From contig NZ_JH932300.1 in NCBI RefSeq assembly GCF_000301055.1, positions 171,643 to 235,642 of the forward strand: a stretch of DNA of 64,000 nucleotides, in the 5' to 3' direction. The position numbers were made by a program, and so were the translations under genes. The stretch comes from Falseniella ignava CCUG 37419. Lineage in GTDB: Bacteria > Bacillota > Bacilli > Lactobacillales > Aerococcaceae. Shown in pieces: positions 7,736 to 17,402 of this stretch. Position 1 is the stretch's first letter; every line of letters starts with the position of its first letter. Under the pieces are notes generated by a model. That model was not told the origin of the DNA, did not search any database, and saw nothing but the letters and a program-made list of their open reading frames with translations.

Positions 7736-8148
7736 TGCCTACAATTAATCAATTGATTAACAAGCCTCGTAAGTCTAAAATGACAAAATCTCATTCACCA
7801 GCACTTAACGTAGGTTACAACAGCTTCAAACGTTCTCAAACTAAAACAATGTCTCCGCAAAAACGTGGAGTATGTACTCGTGTGGGAACAATGACACCTA
7901 AGAAACCGAACTCAGCTTTACGTAAGTATGCTCGTGTTCGTTTATCTAATCTAATGGAAGTAACAGCGTACATTCCAGGTGAAGGCCACAACTTACAAGA
8001 GCACAGTGTGGTACTAATCCGTGGAGGACGTGTAAAAGACTTGCCAGGGGTACGTTACCATATCGTTCGTGGTGCGTTAGATACATCAGGTGTTAATGAT
8101 CGTAAACAAAGCCGTTCTAAATACGGTACAAAACGTCCTAAGGGATAG
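7735..8148 (+). CDS. rpsL: 30S ribosomal protein S12
   Basis: 137 residues, the usual Gram-positive length. S12 lies at the decoding centre. The conserved [18 protein letters not shown] and [12 protein letters not shown] segments are present, with the two lysines whose change gives streptomycin resistance unaltered. I start at 7735, where AAGGAGG is eight bases upstream, rather than at the upstream in-frame ATG at 7717. First gene of the str operon. Confidence 0.97.
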   Translation: MPTINQLINKPRKSKMTKSHSPALNVGYNSFKRSQTKTMSPQKRGVCTRVGTMTPKKPNSALRKYARVRLSNLMEVTAYIPGEGHNLQEHSVVLIRGGRVKDLPGVRYHIVRGALDTSGVNDRKQSRSKYGTKRPKG

Positions 8149-8199
8149 AAATAAGACTTTTTTAACTATACTTACTAAAATTTGAAAGGAGGAGTATGA

Positions 8200-8670
8200 A
8201 TGCCTCGTAAGGGAAATGTTCCAAAGCGTGAAGTGATCGCAGATCCAATTTACAATTCTAAACTTGTAACACGTACAATTAACCGTATTATGGTTGATGG
8301 TAAACGTGGGAAAGCTTCTAAAATCTTATATTCGGCATTTGATATCATTCGTGAAGAAACAGGCCAAGAGCCATTAGAAGTCTTCGAACAAGCGATTGAA
8401 AATATCATGCCATTACTTGAAGTTAAGGCTCGTCGTGTTGGGGGGTCAAACTACCAAGTGCCAGTGGAGGTTCGTCCAGAACGTCGTTATACTTTAGCGA
8501 TTCGTTGGTTAATCCAATATTCACGTTTACGTGGTGAAAAAACCATGGAAACACGTTTAGCGCGTGAAATTATGGATGCAGCAAATAACACAGGTGCATC
8601 AGTTAAGAAACGTGAAGATATGCACAAAATGGCAGAAGCGAACAAAGCGTTCGCACACTTCCGTTGGTAA
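8200..8670 (+). CDS. rpsG: 30S ribosomal protein S7
   Basis: 156 residues, the standard bacterial length, opening with [12 protein letters not shown] and carrying [23 protein letters not shown]7 nucleates folding of the 16S 3' domain and contacts the E-site tRNA. AAAGGAGG precedes the ATG. It lies between rpsL and fusA as in most Firmicutes. Confidence 0.97.
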   Translation: MPRKGNVPKREVIADPIYNSKLVTRTINRIMVDGKRGKASKILYSAFDIIREETGQEPLEVFEQAIENIMPLLEVKARRVGGSNYQVPVEVRPERRYTLAIRWLIQYSRLRGEKTMETRLAREIMDAANNTGASVKKREDMHKMAEANKAFAHFRW

Positions 8671-8732
8671 TAATTTACCAAGCCGTTTTCTAGTTTATAT
8701 AAAATTTTATTATGAAAGAGGGGTAATATTGT

Positions 8733-10811
8733 ATGGCGAAGAGAGCTTTCTCTCTAGACAAAACTCGTAATATCGGTATCATGGCGCATATCGATGCGGG
8801 TAAGACGACGACTACAGAGCGTATCCTCTATTATACAGGCCGTATCCATAAGATTGGTGAAACCCATGACGGTGGAGCACAAATGGACTGGATGGAGCAA
8901 GAGCAAGAACGTGGTATTACCATTACATCAGCTGCAACGACTGCGCAATGGAAAGGTCATCGTGTAAATATTATCGATACCCCAGGGCACGTGGACTTTA
9001 CAGTTGAAGTAGAACGTTCACTACGTGTTCTTGACGGTGCGGTAACAGTACTGGATGCTCAATCGGGCGTTGAGCCACAAACTGAAACAGTTTGGCGACA
9101 AGCAACAACTTACCACGTACCACGTGTGGTTTTCGTTAACAAGATGGACAAGTTAGGTGCTAACTTCTTAAACGCTAACGAGACAATTCGTGAGCGTCTA
9201 CAAGCGAATTCTCATCCGGTTCAATTACCAATCGGAGCAGAAGATAACTTTACAGGAATTATTGACTTAGTTGAAATGAAAGCTTACAACTATGCGGACG
9301 ATTTAGGAACGCAAGTTGATGAGATTGAAATTCCTGAAGATATGGTTGACTTAGCTGAAGAATGGCGCGCTAACTTAATCGAAGCAATTGCAGATTATGA
9401 TGAAGATATCATGGTAGCTTACCTTGAAGGTGAAGAAATTTCAGTTGACGCGATTAAAGCAGCAATTCGTAAAGCAACTCTATCTGTAGAGTTCTTCCCT
9501 GTTTTCGTAGGTTCTGCTTTCAAAAACAAAGGGGTCCAACTTCTATTGGATGGTGTTATTGACTACTTACCATCTCCACTTGAAGTACCGCCAATCGTTG
9601 GTACAAACCCAGACACAGGTGAAGAAATCGAACATCACGCGGATGATAGTGAAGCTTTTGCGGCATTAGCGTTCAAGGTGATGACAGACCCATTCGTTGG
9701 TCGCTTAACATTCTTCCGTGCTTATTCTGGAACGCTTGAATCCGGATCATATGTACTCAACGCAACGAAAGGTAAACGTGAACGTATCGGACGTATCCTG
9801 CAAATGCACGCGAACTCTCGTGAAGAAATCTCAGAAGTATTCTCTGGAGATATCGCTGCTGCAGTAGGTCTGAAAGATACAGGAACTGGAGACACTTTAT
9901 GTGCTGAAGATACCCCTGTTATTTTAGAGTCAATGACGTTCCCTGAGCCTGTTATTAACGTTGCAATTGAACCTGACTCAAAAGCTGACCAAGATAAGAT
10001 GTCAACAGCTTTAGCGAAATTAGCTGAAGAAGACCCAACATTCCGTGCATCAACAGATCATGAGACAGGTCAAACTATTATTGCTGGTATGGGTGAGTTA
10101 CACTTAGACGTTATTGTTGACCGTTTGAAACGTGAATTCAAGGTTAACGCAACGGTAGGTGCACCACAAGTATCTTACCGTGAAACATTCCGTAAAGGTG
10201 TTGAAGCGGAAGGTAAATTCGTTCGTCAATCAGGTGGTAAAGGTCAATACGGTCACGTATGGATTGAGTTTACACCTAACGAAGAAGGTAAAGGATATGA
10301 GTTCGAAGACGCAATCGTGGGTGGGGTAGTTCCACGTGAATATATCCCGGCTGTCGATGCAGGTCTTAAAGACGCAATGGAAAATGGTGTCCTTGCTGGT
10401 TATCCATTAATTGACGTTAAAGCACGTCTATTTGACGGATCATACCACGACGTCGACTCTTCTGAGACTGCCTTCAAGGTTGCTGCTTCACTTGCTTTAA
10501 GAGAAGCTGCGAAGAAAGCAGACCCAGTTATTTTAGAACCGATGATGATGGTTGATATTACAGTTCCTGAAGATTACTTAGGAGATGTAATGGGACACGT
10601 AAGTGCTCGTCGTGGACGCATTGAAGGAACAACCGCTCGTGGAAACGCACAAATCGTTAAAGGATTTATTCCTTTATCTGAAATGTTCGGTTATGCAACA
10701 ACATTACGTTCTGCAACACAAGGTCGCGGTACTTTTACAATGCAATTCGACCACTACGAACCAGTTCCAAAATCAATTCAAGAAGAAATTATTGCAGCTC
10801 ACGGTAAGTAA
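8733..10811 (+). CDS. fusA: Translation elongation factor G
   Basis: The 692-residue GTPase drives translocation of tRNA and mRNA. G motifs are [15 protein letters not shown] (Walker A, about 17-31), RGITITSAA (switch), DTPGHVDF and NKMD. Domains II to V follow, and the C-terminus has [20 protein letters not shown], typical of domain V. AAAGAGGGG precedes the start. Downstream is an intergenic hairpin and a separate promoter for tuf. Confidence 0.97.
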   Translation: MAKRAFSLDKTRNIGIMAHIDAGKTTTTERILYYTGRIHKIGETHDGGAQMDWMEQEQERGITITSAATTAQWKGHRVNIIDTPGHVDFTVEVERSLRVLDGAVTVLDAQSGVEPQTETVWRQATTYHVPRVVFVNKMDKLGANFLNANETIRERLQANSHPVQLPIGAEDNFTGIIDLVEMKAYNYADDLGTQVDEIEIPEDMVDLAEEWRANLIEAIADYDEDIMVAYLEGEEISVDAIKAAIRKATLSVEFFPVFVGSAFKNKGVQLLLDGVIDYLPSPLEVPPIVGTNPDTGEEIEHHADDSEAFAALAFKVMTDPFVGRLTFFRAYSGTLESGSYVLNATKGKRERIGRILQMHANSREEISEVFSGDIAAAVGLKDTGTGDTLCAEDTPVILESMTFPEPVINVAIEPDSKADQDKMSTALAKLAEEDPTFRASTDHETGQTIIAGMGELHLDVIVDRLKREFKVNATVGAPQVSYRETFRKGVEAEGKFVRQSGGKGQYGHVWIEFTPNEEGKGYEFEDAIVGGVVPREYIPAVDAGLKDAMENGVLAGYPLIDVKARLFDGSYHDVDSSETAFKVAASLALREAAKKADPVILEPMMMVDITVPEDYLGDVMGHVSARRGRIEGTTARGNAQIVKGFIPLSEMFGYATTLRSATQGRGTFTMQFDHYEPVPKSIQEEIIAAHGK

Positions 10812-10846
10812 TCCGAGATAACTTTGCAATAAAAATACGTTGGAAT

Positions 10847-10887
10847 GCTAGTAATTGATTGAATTTACTAGCGTTTCACGTTATAAT
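10847..10887 (+). promoter_or_regulatory. tuf promoter embedded in a small hairpin
   Basis: TTGAAT (10859-10864), a 17-base spacer and a perfect TATAAT (10882-10887) form a strong sigma-A promoter, so tuf can be made in excess of the rest of the operon. GCTAGTAA (10847-10854) and TTACTAGC (10865-10872) pair perfectly with the -35 box in the loop. No long T run follows, so this is not an obvious terminator. Confidence 0.7.
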
Positions 10888-10946
10888 CATTTCGATAGGT
10901 TAACATTAGTAATCTATAATACATTCAACATTAGGAGGATTAATCA

Positions 10947-12131
10947 ATGTCAAAAGAAAAATTTGAACGTACGAAACCCCATGTTAACATTGGTACTTTA
11001 GGCCACGTTGACCACGGTAAAACAACTTTATCTGCTGCGATTGCAACAGTTTTAGCAAAACACGGTTTTGGTGAAGCAAAAGACTACGCAGCAATCGATA
11101 ACGCTCCTGAAGAAAAAGAGCGTGGAATTACAATTAACACATCTCATATCGAGTATGAAACAGCAAACCGCCACTATGCGCATATTGACGCGCCAGGACA
11201 CGCGGACTACGTTAAAAACATGATTACTGGTGCTGCTCAAATGGACGGTGCGATCTTAGTTGTATCTGCAGCTGATGGTCCAATGCCACAAACTCGTGAG
11301 CATATCCTACTTTCTCGTCAAGTGGGTGTTCCATACTTCGTAGTATTCTTAAACAAAGCTGATATGGTTGACGATGAAGAGTTAATCGAATTAGTTGAGA
11401 TGGAAGTTCGCGACTTATTATCTGAGTACGACTACCCAGGTGATGATATTCCAATCGTTGTAGGTTCAGCGCTTAAAGCTTTAGAAGGCGACGAAGCTTA
11501 CGAACAAAAAATCTTAGACTTAATGGAAGAAGTTGACGCTTATATTCCAGAACCAGAACGTGAAATCGACAAACCATTCATGATGCCAGTTGAGGACGTA
11601 TTCTCAATCACTGGTCGTGGTACAGTTGCAACTGGTCGTGTTGAGCGTGGACAAGTTCGCGTTGGTGACGAAGTTGAAATCGTTGGTATCAAAGATACAA
11701 ACAAAACAACTGTTACTGGTGTTGAAATGTTCCGTAAGATGTTAGACTACGCAGAAGCTGGAGATAACATCGGTGCATTATTACGTGGTGTAACTCGTGA
11801 TGATATCGAACGTGGACAAGTTCTTGCAGCTCCAGGAACAATCACGCCTCATACTAAGTTCAAAGCTGAAGTATACGTATTATCAAAAGAAGAAGGTGGA
11901 CGTCATACGCCATTCTTCACAAACTACCGCCCACAATTCTACTTCCGTACAACGGACGTAACGGGTGTTGTTGACTTACCAGATGGTGTTGAAATGGTTA
12001 TGCCTGGCGATAACGTAAGCATGACTGTTGAATTGATTCACCCAATCGCGATCGAAGAAGGAACACGCTTCTCTATCCGTGAAGGTGGGCGTACTGTTGG
12101 TGCGGGTACAGTTACAGAAATTTTATCTTAA
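10947..12131 (+). CDS. tuf: Translation elongation factor Tu
   Basis: The 394-residue GTPase delivers aminoacyl-tRNA to the ribosome. Visible motifs are [14 protein letters not shown] (P-loop), RGITINTSH (switch I), [23 protein letters not shown] (switch II) and NKADMVDD. Domain II begins near [17 protein letters not shown], and domain III ends [18 protein letters not shown] lies ahead of the ATG. It has its own promoter and a strong terminator. Confidence 0.98.
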   Translation: MSKEKFERTKPHVNIGTLGHVDHGKTTLSAAIATVLAKHGFGEAKDYAAIDNAPEEKERGITINTSHIEYETANRHYAHIDAPGHADYVKNMITGAAQMDGAILVVSAADGPMPQTREHILLSRQVGVPYFVVFLNKADMVDDEELIELVEMEVRDLLSEYDYPGDDIPIVVGSALKALEGDEAYEQKILDLMEEVDAYIPEPEREIDKPFMMPVEDVFSITGRGTVATGRVERGQVRVGDEVEIVGIKDTNKTTVTGVEMFRKMLDYAEAGDNIGALLRGVTRDDIERGQVLAAPGTITPHTKFKAEVYVLSKEEGGRHTPFFTNYRPQFYFRTTDVTGVVDLPDGVEMVMPGDNVSMTVELIHPIAIEEGTRFSIREGGRTVGAGTVTEILS

Positions 12132-12148
12132 TCTAATTAAGAGATCTA

Positions 12149-12186
12149 TAAGCGCCTCGGTTTCTTGGGGCGCTTTATAAAAAAAG
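12149..12186 (+). terminator. tuf terminator
   Basis: AAGCGCCTC and GGGGCGCTTT form a GC-rich hairpin around TTTCTT. The tail is TATAAAAAAAG rather than a clean T run, so on the plus strand some readthrough into the PTS gene is possible. Confidence 0.6.
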
Positions 12187-12191
12187 TTATA

Positions 12192-12205
12192 TGTAAACGT
12201 TTTTA
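12192..12205 (+). promoter_or_regulatory. cre-like catabolite box ahead of the PTS gene
   Basis: TGTAAACGTTTTTA matches the CcpA consensus TGWAANCGNTNWCA at 13 of 14 positions. It lies between the tuf terminator and the PTS start codon, only 17 bases before the ATG. That position suits repression by blocking a promoter or elongating polymerase. TTATAT at 12187-12192 may be the -10 box, but no clear -35 is seen. Confidence 0.65.
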
Positions 12206-12221
12206 TAAAAGGAGAAAAAAT

Positions 12222-13676
12222 ATGAAAACATATATGCAGAAATTAGGTAAATCGTTGATGCTACCTGTCGCGACACTACCACTAGCTGCACTCTTGCTAG
12301 GGATTGGTTATGCGATTGACCCTGCTGGTTGGGGTGGCGATAGTGCGATTGCTGCTTTCTTAGTTGGAGCTGGGGGCTCAATCTTAGATAACATTGGGTT
12401 AGTTTTTGCAATCGGGGTAGCAGTTGGGATGGCTGAAGATAACGATGGTTCTGCAGCTCTAGCAGGATTGATCGCGATGCTTTCTGTGAATACGTTGCTA
12501 CAACCTGCATCCGTAGCAAACTTAACCCGAATTCCTTTGGAAGAGGTAAACGTTGCATTTAATGCGATTAACTTTAAAAACGTCTTTATGGGAATGCTCT
12601 CAGGGGCTGTAGCGGGTGAACTCTATAATCGATTCCATCGAATTCAAGTTCCAAAAGCTTTTGCTTTCTTTGGAGGGCGCCGCTTTGTTCCGATTATCAC
12701 TGGACTAGTTATGCTCTTAGTATCGCTATTATTAATCTTTATTTGGCCAGTCGTTTATGGAATTTTATTATCATTCGGTACGTGGATTGCTGGGATGGGT
12801 GCATTTGGAGCTGGTTTATACGGCTTCTTCAACCGCTTATTAATTCCAACAGGATTACACCACGCTTTAAACAACGTATTCTGGTTTGACTTAGTAAATA
12901 TTAACGATATCGGAAAATTCTGGGCGAATGAAGGAGTCAAAGGAATTACTGGAATGTATCAAGGTGGTTTCTTCCCGATCTTTATGTTTGGTTTGCCTGC
13001 AGCTTGTTTAGCAATGTATCAACAAGCAGATAGTAAAGCTAAGAAAGTCACTGCGTCGTTATTATTAGCGGGAGCTGTTACGGCATTTGTAACAGGGGTA
13101 ACTGAGCCAATTGAATTTACCTTTATGTTTGTGGCACCACAATTATACTTTGTCCATGCATTATTAACAGGCGTATCATTATTTATCGCTGCAACGATGC
13201 AATGGACTGCAGGGTTTGCATTCTCAGCTGGAGCCATTGACTTTATTCTTTCACTTGGAGTTCCGATGGCAAATCATCCATGGATGCTAATTGTCCAAGG
13301 GCTTGTCTTTGCTGTAATTTATTATGTGATCTTCACTTTGATGATCAAAAAATTAGATCTTAATACACCAGGTCGAAATGTTGAAGCTACCGAAATGAAT
13401 GAAACAGTTTTAAAAACAACAGATAGCTCAGCATATGATGAACGTGCCACTGCGATCTTTGAAGCATTAGGAGGAGCTGAAAATATTATTTCACTAACAA
13501 ATTGTGCAACACGTCTGCGCTTACGAGTGAATGATATGGATAAAGTGGATATGGATCGCATTAAAGCAACAGGTGTTCCGGGAACGCACGTGCTCGATGA
13601 TCAAAACTTACATGTTATTGTCGGTACGGATGTTGAGTTCGTGGCAGATAGAATGCGCGATTACTTAAAACACTAA
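12222..13676 (+). CDS. PTS sugar transporter EIICB, glucose/N-acetylglucosamine superfamily
   Basis: 484 residues: an EIIC membrane domain (about 1-385, roughly ten helices, opening YMQKLGKSLMLPVATLPLAA, with the substrate motif GVTEPIEFTFMF) and a C-terminal EIIB domain (about 405-484) with the phosphorylated Cys in LTNCATRLRLRV. There is no EIIA domain, so a separate EIIA must serve it. GGRRFVPI and the overall pattern remind me of NagE-type GlcNAc permeases, but glucose or another hexose is possible. I start at 12222 because GGAG is correctly spaced, and the open frame upstream of it runs into the tuf terminator. It has a cre-like box and its own terminator. Confidence 0.85.
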   Translation: MKTYMQKLGKSLMLPVATLPLAALLLGIGYAIDPAGWGGDSAIAAFLVGAGGSILDNIGLVFAIGVAVGMAEDNDGSAALAGLIAMLSVNTLLQPASVANLTRIPLEEVNVAFNAINFKNVFMGMLSGAVAGELYNRFHRIQVPKAFAFFGGRRFVPIITGLVMLLVSLLLIFIWPVVYGILLSFGTWIAGMGAFGAGLYGFFNRLLIPTGLHHALNNVFWFDLVNINDIGKFWANEGVKGITGMYQGGFFPIFMFGLPAACLAMYQQADSKAKKVTASLLLAGAVTAFVTGVTEPIEFTFMFVAPQLYFVHALLTGVSLFIAATMQWTAGFAFSAGAIDFILSLGVPMANHPWMLIVQGLVFAVIYYVIFTLMIKKLDLNTPGRNVEATEMNETVLKTTDSSAYDERATAIFEALGGAENIISLTNCATRLRLRVNDMDKVDMDRIKATGVPGTHVLDDQNLHVIVGTDVEFVADRMRDYLKH

Positions 13677-13717
13677 AATTATTTGATAATAATAAATACA
13701 AACTTCAGCGATGAACA

Positions 13718-13764
13718 TCATCCTCTGGCATTGATTTTCCTTTCAAAGCCGGGGGATTTTTTGT
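13718..13764 (+). terminator. Terminator of the PTS gene
   Basis: ATCCTCTGGC (13720-13729) pairs with GCCGGGGGAT (13748-13757) using three G-U pairs, followed by TTTTTTG. Strong and correctly placed. Confidence 0.75.
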
Positions 13765-13820
13765 TACTTCACAGATGTTTCTAAAAGTGATATTTCTGGT
13801 CATTTTTAAAAGGTATATAT

Positions 13821-13849
13821 ATTGCAAACGCTTCAGATACTGGTATAAT
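13821..13849 (+). promoter_or_regulatory. lrgA promoter with cre-like box
   Basis: TTGCAA (13822-13827), a 16-base spacer and TATAAT (13844-13849) preceded by TGG form the promoter. ATTGCAAACGCTTCAG overlaps the -35 box and has the AANCGNTT core of a CcpA cre site but a weak right half, so catabolite control is likely but not certain. Confidence 0.6.
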
Positions 13850-13879
13850 AAGCTTATGTATCGTGAAAGGAGGGAAAAG

Positions 13880-14254
13880 GTGAAAATTATCGAGCAATTA
13901 TTTTTCATTTTACTATTTTCGTTGATAGGTGAAGTTATAGCGGTTTTATTATCGCCGTACATCGCAGTGCCAGGTCCGGTAATGGGAATGTTGATTCTTT
14001 TTGCTGCGCTCCACTTTGGATGGATCAAAAAATCGAGCATAAAAATGGTCGGAACTTGGTTGACGGATAATATGGCGATATTTTTCGTGCCAGCTGGTGT
14101 AGGACTGATGACGCATTTTGATACACTGCAATCCATTTGGTGGCAACTATTATTGGTTGTTTTAATTACGGTCATCGTGCTATTAATTTGTATCGGTAAA
14201 TTCGTCCAAAAATTTATACGACAACATGATCAATTAGAGGAGGTGAACGAATGA
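13880..14254 (+). CDS. lrgA: CidA/LrgA family membrane protein
   Basis: A 124-residue small membrane protein with about four helices and the family motif VPGPVMGMLILF. LrgA partners with LrgB. The pair was described as a holin/antiholin-like system, and in relatives (YsbAB of Bacillus subtilis, LrgAB of Streptococcus mutans) as a pyruvate transporter. The chosen start is the GTG at 13880, with GGAGGGAAAAG just upstream. The longer reading from 13775 would swallow the promoter. The stop overlaps the lrgB ATG by four bases. Confidence 0.85.
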   Translation: MKIIEQLFFILLFSLIGEVIAVLLSPYIAVPGPVMGMLILFAALHFGWIKKSSIKMVGTWLTDNMAIFFVPAGVGLMTHFDTLQSIWWQLLLVVLITVIVLLICIGKFVQKFIRQHDQLEEVNE

Positions 14255-14970
14255 AAGAAGCCCTGTTATCTAATCCCTTTATTTGGTTAGTGTTAACCCT
14301 CGGCGTATTTCGTTTGCTGACAATGATTCAAGGGAAATTCAACCACGTTATTATAAAATCGTTATTTAATCCGTTATTATTGACGATTGCTGTAATTATT
14401 CTTATTTTGAAGTTGAATCAAATCCCTTATCAAGACTATGCTCAGGGAGGGCATTTTATATCGTTTATGATCGCGCCTGCTACGGTTTCTTTAGCCATAA
14501 AACTTGAAGAGAACTTTGAATATTTAAGACGTTACTTTAAAGTGATTGTGAGTTCGATTGTAATGGGAGTTATTATTCATACGACATTAATTGTGATACT
14601 CGCAATCTTATTCAAATTCGACTATGCGATGGTAGCGACGCTCTATCCTAAATCAATTACAACCGCGATTGCAATTGGAGTGAGTGAATCATTGGGAGGC
14701 ATTGTATCGTTAACGGTGGCTGTAGTCGTCTTTACAGGTGTCATTGGCGCAATGCTTAGCGAAACTGTTTTTGGAATTTTTAAAATAACCGATCCTGTGG
14801 CACAAGGCGTAGCATTAGGCACGTCAGCCCATGCGATGGGAACAGCGAAAGCAATCCAATTGGGGGATGTACAAGGAGCGATGTCGAGCATTTCGATTAT
14901 TATGACTGGGATTGTCGTTGTCTTACTTGCCCCGCTTGTTGAGCCGATTTTGCAATGGCTAATCAAATAA
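14251..14970 (+). CDS. lrgB: LrgB family membrane protein
   Basis: A 239-residue LrgB/CidB protein with about eight membrane helices. Family motifs include ALYPKSITTAIA-type YPKSITTAIAIGVSE and GTSAHAMGTAKAIQLGD. Translationally coupled to lrgA (ATGA overlap) with GGAGG before the start. It probably forms one complex with LrgA for pyruvate or a similar small acid. The lactate oxidase gene starts 24 bases after its stop, which supports a role in lactate/pyruvate metabolism rather than lysis. Confidence 0.88.
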   Translation: MKEALLSNPFIWLVLTLGVFRLLTMIQGKFNHVIIKSLFNPLLLTIAVIILILKLNQIPYQDYAQGGHFISFMIAPATVSLAIKLEENFEYLRRYFKVIVSSIVMGVIIHTTLIVILAILFKFDYAMVATLYPKSITTAIAIGVSESLGGIVSLTVAVVVFTGVIGAMLSETVFGIFKITDPVAQGVALGTSAHAMGTAKAIQLGDVQGAMSSISIIMTGIVVVLLAPLVEPILQWLIK

Positions 14971-14994
14971 ACAAAGAAAATGAAGGAGAAAAAA

Positions 14995-16101
14995 ATGACA
15001 GAATTAAATTATAACGCACCGAAAGAAGTAAAAGAATTACGGATTATTAATACTATTGAACTGGAAGACTTTGCTCAAGAAATCGTTCCGCATGGTGGCT
15101 TTAACTATATGGCTGGTGGTTCAGGAGATGAATTTACATTAAGACGTAACGTTGAATGCTTTAATTTTAAAGGGATCCTCCCTCGAATGGCAGCGGATGT
15201 TGAATTTCCGGACACAAGCACAAAAATTTTCGAGCATGAGTTGAAAGTGCCATTTATTATGGCGCCAATTGCTGCTCACGGGTTGGCACATGAAAGTAAA
15301 GAAGCAGGAACAGCTAGAGGAATTCGCGAGTTTGGTGGTTCCCTCATGTCAATTTCTGCTTACTCTGGAGCGTCATTTGAGGAAATCTCAGAAGGATTAG
15401 GCGATACACCACGCTGGTTCCAAATCTATATGTCAAAAGACGATGAGCTAAATAAAAACATTCTTGATGAAGCAAAAGCGGACGGAGCCTCAGCGATTAT
15501 TTTAACAGCGGATGCCACAGTATCGGGTAACCGACACCGCGACGATCGTAACGAGTTTGTCTATCCATTTGGAATGCCAATTGTATCTCGCTACTTAACG
15601 GGAACGGGCGCAAATATGTCACTTAACAATATTTACGGTCAATCAAAACAAAAAATTAATTTAGATGATATTCGTTTTATCAAGGAGCACTCAGAGTTAC
15701 CTGTTTTTATTAAAGGGGTGCAAACACCTGAGGATGCGTTAGCTGCTATGGGCGCTGGAGCAGATGGAATTTGGGTATCAAATCATGGTGGTCGCCAATT
15801 AGATGGTGCGCCAGGTTCATTTGAAGTGTTGGAAGAAATTGCTGTTGCGGTGGCAGGTCGGGTACCCATCGTATTTGACTCAGGTATTCGTCGTGGAGAA
15901 CATATCTTCAAGGCGCTCGCAAGTGGAGCAGATATCGTAGCAATTGGACGCCCGGTGCTATTCTCGCTTGCCTTAGGTGGATGGAAAGGCGTGAAGTCTG
16001 TTTTTGAATACTTTGAAACAGACCTTAAACGTGTAATGCAGCTAGCTGGAACCCAGACAATTGAAGATGTTAAAAATGCACGTCTAAAAGATTTAAAGTA
16101 A
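14995..16101 (+). CDS. lctO: FMN-dependent L-lactate oxidase
   Basis: 368 residues. Oxidises L-lactate with O2 to pyruvate and H2O2. It is very like Aerococcus viridans lactate oxidase: [30 protein letters not shown]-like segment, [36 protein letters not shown] and the catalytic histidine in [17 protein letters not shown] phosphate contacts are in [10 protein letters not shown] and [14 protein letters not shown]. The start at 14995 has AAGGAG seven bases upstream. The in-frame ATG at 14980 lies before that site and is rejected. Third gene of the lrgAB unit, ending in a strong terminator. Confidence 0.92.
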   Translation: MTELNYNAPKEVKELRIINTIELEDFAQEIVPHGGFNYMAGGSGDEFTLRRNVECFNFKGILPRMAADVEFPDTSTKIFEHELKVPFIMAPIAAHGLAHESKEAGTARGIREFGGSLMSISAYSGASFEEISEGLGDTPRWFQIYMSKDDELNKNILDEAKADGASAIILTADATVSGNRHRDDRNEFVYPFGMPIVSRYLTGTGANMSLNNIYGQSKQKINLDDIRFIKEHSELPVFIKGVQTPEDALAAMGAGADGIWVSNHGGRQLDGAPGSFEVLEEIAVAVAGRVPIVFDSGIRRGEHIFKALASGADIVAIGRPVLFSLALGGWKGVKSVFEYFETDLKRVMQLAGTQTIEDVKNARLKDLK

Positions 16102-16116
16102 AATAAAACCAAAGAT

Positions 16117-16151
16117 TAGCAACTTGTTTTTCAGCAAGTTGCTTTTTTAAT
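16117..16151 (+). terminator. Terminator of the lrgAB-lctO unit
   Basis: AGCAACTTG (16118-16126) and CAAGTTGCT (16135-16143) pair perfectly around an 8-base loop, followed by TTTTTT. Confidence 0.9.
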
Positions 16152-16202
16152 TCAAAGAAAGAAAAATGGTTAATAAAAACTTAAAAAAGATCGAAAAAGG
16201 TG

Positions 16203-16231
16203 TTGCAAAGAGGGTTTGTCTTAGGTATAAT
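16203..16231 (+). promoter_or_regulatory. S10 operon promoter
   Basis: TTGCAA (16203-16208), a 17-base spacer and a perfect TATAAT (16226-16231). This is the only strong promoter seen for the ribosomal cluster to about 30 kb. Confidence 0.8.
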
Positions 16232-16237
16232 AATCTT

Positions 16238-16400
16238 TGTGCTTATTATTAGGGGATCGTTGCGCCCTAAATTACGCACCCTCTATTCTTCGGAATGGGG
16301 GAGCGATGAAATAAGAGGTTGCGACACGCCAGGTGGAGTTGCCACCGCTGGTGAAGTCGGTAATTCTTATGGAGCAAGTCAAACAATGATTAATGACGAG
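16238..16400 (+). promoter_or_regulatory. Structured 5' leader of the S10 operon
   Basis: About 170 bases separate the promoter from rpsJ and hold nested pairings: ATAAGA (16310-16315) with TCTTAT (16365-16370), enclosing GCGAC with GTCGG and GGTGG-AGTTG-CCACC. S10 operon leaders in many bacteria bind ribosomal protein L4 for feedback control. The long hairpin here fits that role, but I cannot assign it to a named leader family by eye. Confidence 0.5.
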
Positions 16401-16411
16401 GAGGAACTATT

Positions 16412-16720
16412 GTGGCAAATCAAAAAATTCGTATTCGTCTAAAAGCTTACGAACACCGTGCTTTAGACGTATCAGCTAAGAAAATCGTAGAATCAGCGAA
16501 AAGAACGGGAGCAGAAACGGTTGGGCCAATCCCATTACCTACAGAGCGCTCGCTTTATACTGTTATTCGTTCACCACATAAATATAAAGATTCACGTGAG
16601 CAATTCGAAATGCGTACCCACAAACGTCTAATTGACATCGTTAATCCAACAGCTAAAACAGTTGATGCATTAATGAAATTAGATTTACCAAGTGGTGTTG
16701 ACGTAGAAATCAAATTATAA
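16412..16720 (+). CDS. rpsJ: 30S ribosomal protein S10
   Basis: 102 residues, the standard length, with [14 protein letters not shown] at the N-terminus and the loop [18 protein letters not shown]10 (NusE) also joins NusB in antitermination. The start is a GTG, preceded by GAGGAGGA. First gene of the S10 operon. Confidence 0.97.
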   Translation: MANQKIRIRLKAYEHRALDVSAKKIVESAKRTGAETVGPIPLPTERSLYTVIRSPHKYKDSREQFEMRTHKRLIDIVNPTAKTVDALMKLDLPSGVDVEIKL

Positions 16721-16746
16721 TAAAAAAGGAAAATGGAGGTGTACTC

Positions 16747-17379
16747 ATGACCAAAGGAATCTTAGGAAAAAAAGTAGGGATGACGCAATATTTTACGGAA
16801 AACGGAGAATTAATTCCTGTAACAGTAATCGAAGCGCAACCAAACGTTGTTTTGCAAGTTAAAACAAGCGAAACTGACGGATACGAGGCGGTGCAATTAG
16901 GTTACGACGACAAACGTGAAGTATTAGCTAACAAACCCCATAAAGGTCATGTAGCAAAAGCAAATGCTACTCCTAAGCGCTTCATTCGCGAATTTCGTGA
17001 TGTCGAGCTAGGAGAATACGAAGTTGGACAAGAAATCACAGTTGAAACGTTCGCAGTGGGAGACATCGTTGATGTAACGGGTACATCAAAAGGTAAAGGA
17101 TTCCAAGGAGCAATCAAACGTCACGGACAAAGCCGCGGACCAATGTCTCACGGATCTCGTTACCACCGTCGCCCAGGTTCAATGGGGGCAGCTTCTACGC
17201 CATCACGCGTTATGAAAGGTAAAAAATTACCAGGGCAAATGGGTGGCGAGCGTGTAACAATTCAAAACTTAGAAATTGTTGCAGTGAACGCAGAAGACAA
17301 TGTAATCCTAATTAAAGGAAACGTACCTGGACCTAAGAAATCATTATTAGAAATCAAACAAGCGATTAAAGCGAACTAA
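16747..17379 (+). CDS. rplC: 50S ribosomal protein L3
   Basis: 210 residues. The globular domain is split by the long extension that reaches the peptidyl-transferase centre ([20 protein letters not shown], then the [16 protein letters not shown] segment). Opens [24 protein letters not shown] precedes the start. Confidence 0.97.
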   Translation: MTKGILGKKVGMTQYFTENGELIPVTVIEAQPNVVLQVKTSETDGYEAVQLGYDDKREVLANKPHKGHVAKANATPKRFIREFRDVELGEYEVGQEITVETFAVGDIVDVTGTSKGKGFQGAIKRHGQSRGPMSHGSRYHRRPGSMGAASTPSRVMKGKKLPGQMGGERVTIQNLEIVAVNAEDNVILIKGNVPGPKKSLLEIKQAIKAN

Positions 17380-17402
17380 TTTCAGGAAGGAGGAACGAGA
17401 AT

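Noticed and set aside
12187-12558. Long minus-strand open frame over the PTS gene
   Set aside because: A shadow of the PTS coding frame; it is Gln/Leu-rich with no binding site.
13705-14175. Minus-strand open frame over lrgA
   Set aside because: Overlaps the lrgA promoter and gene; lrgA has the better start, motif and partner.
16200-16442. Plus-strand frame across the S10 promoter and leader
   Set aside because: It starts at the -35 region and ends in rpsJ out of frame; the leader RNA explains the region.
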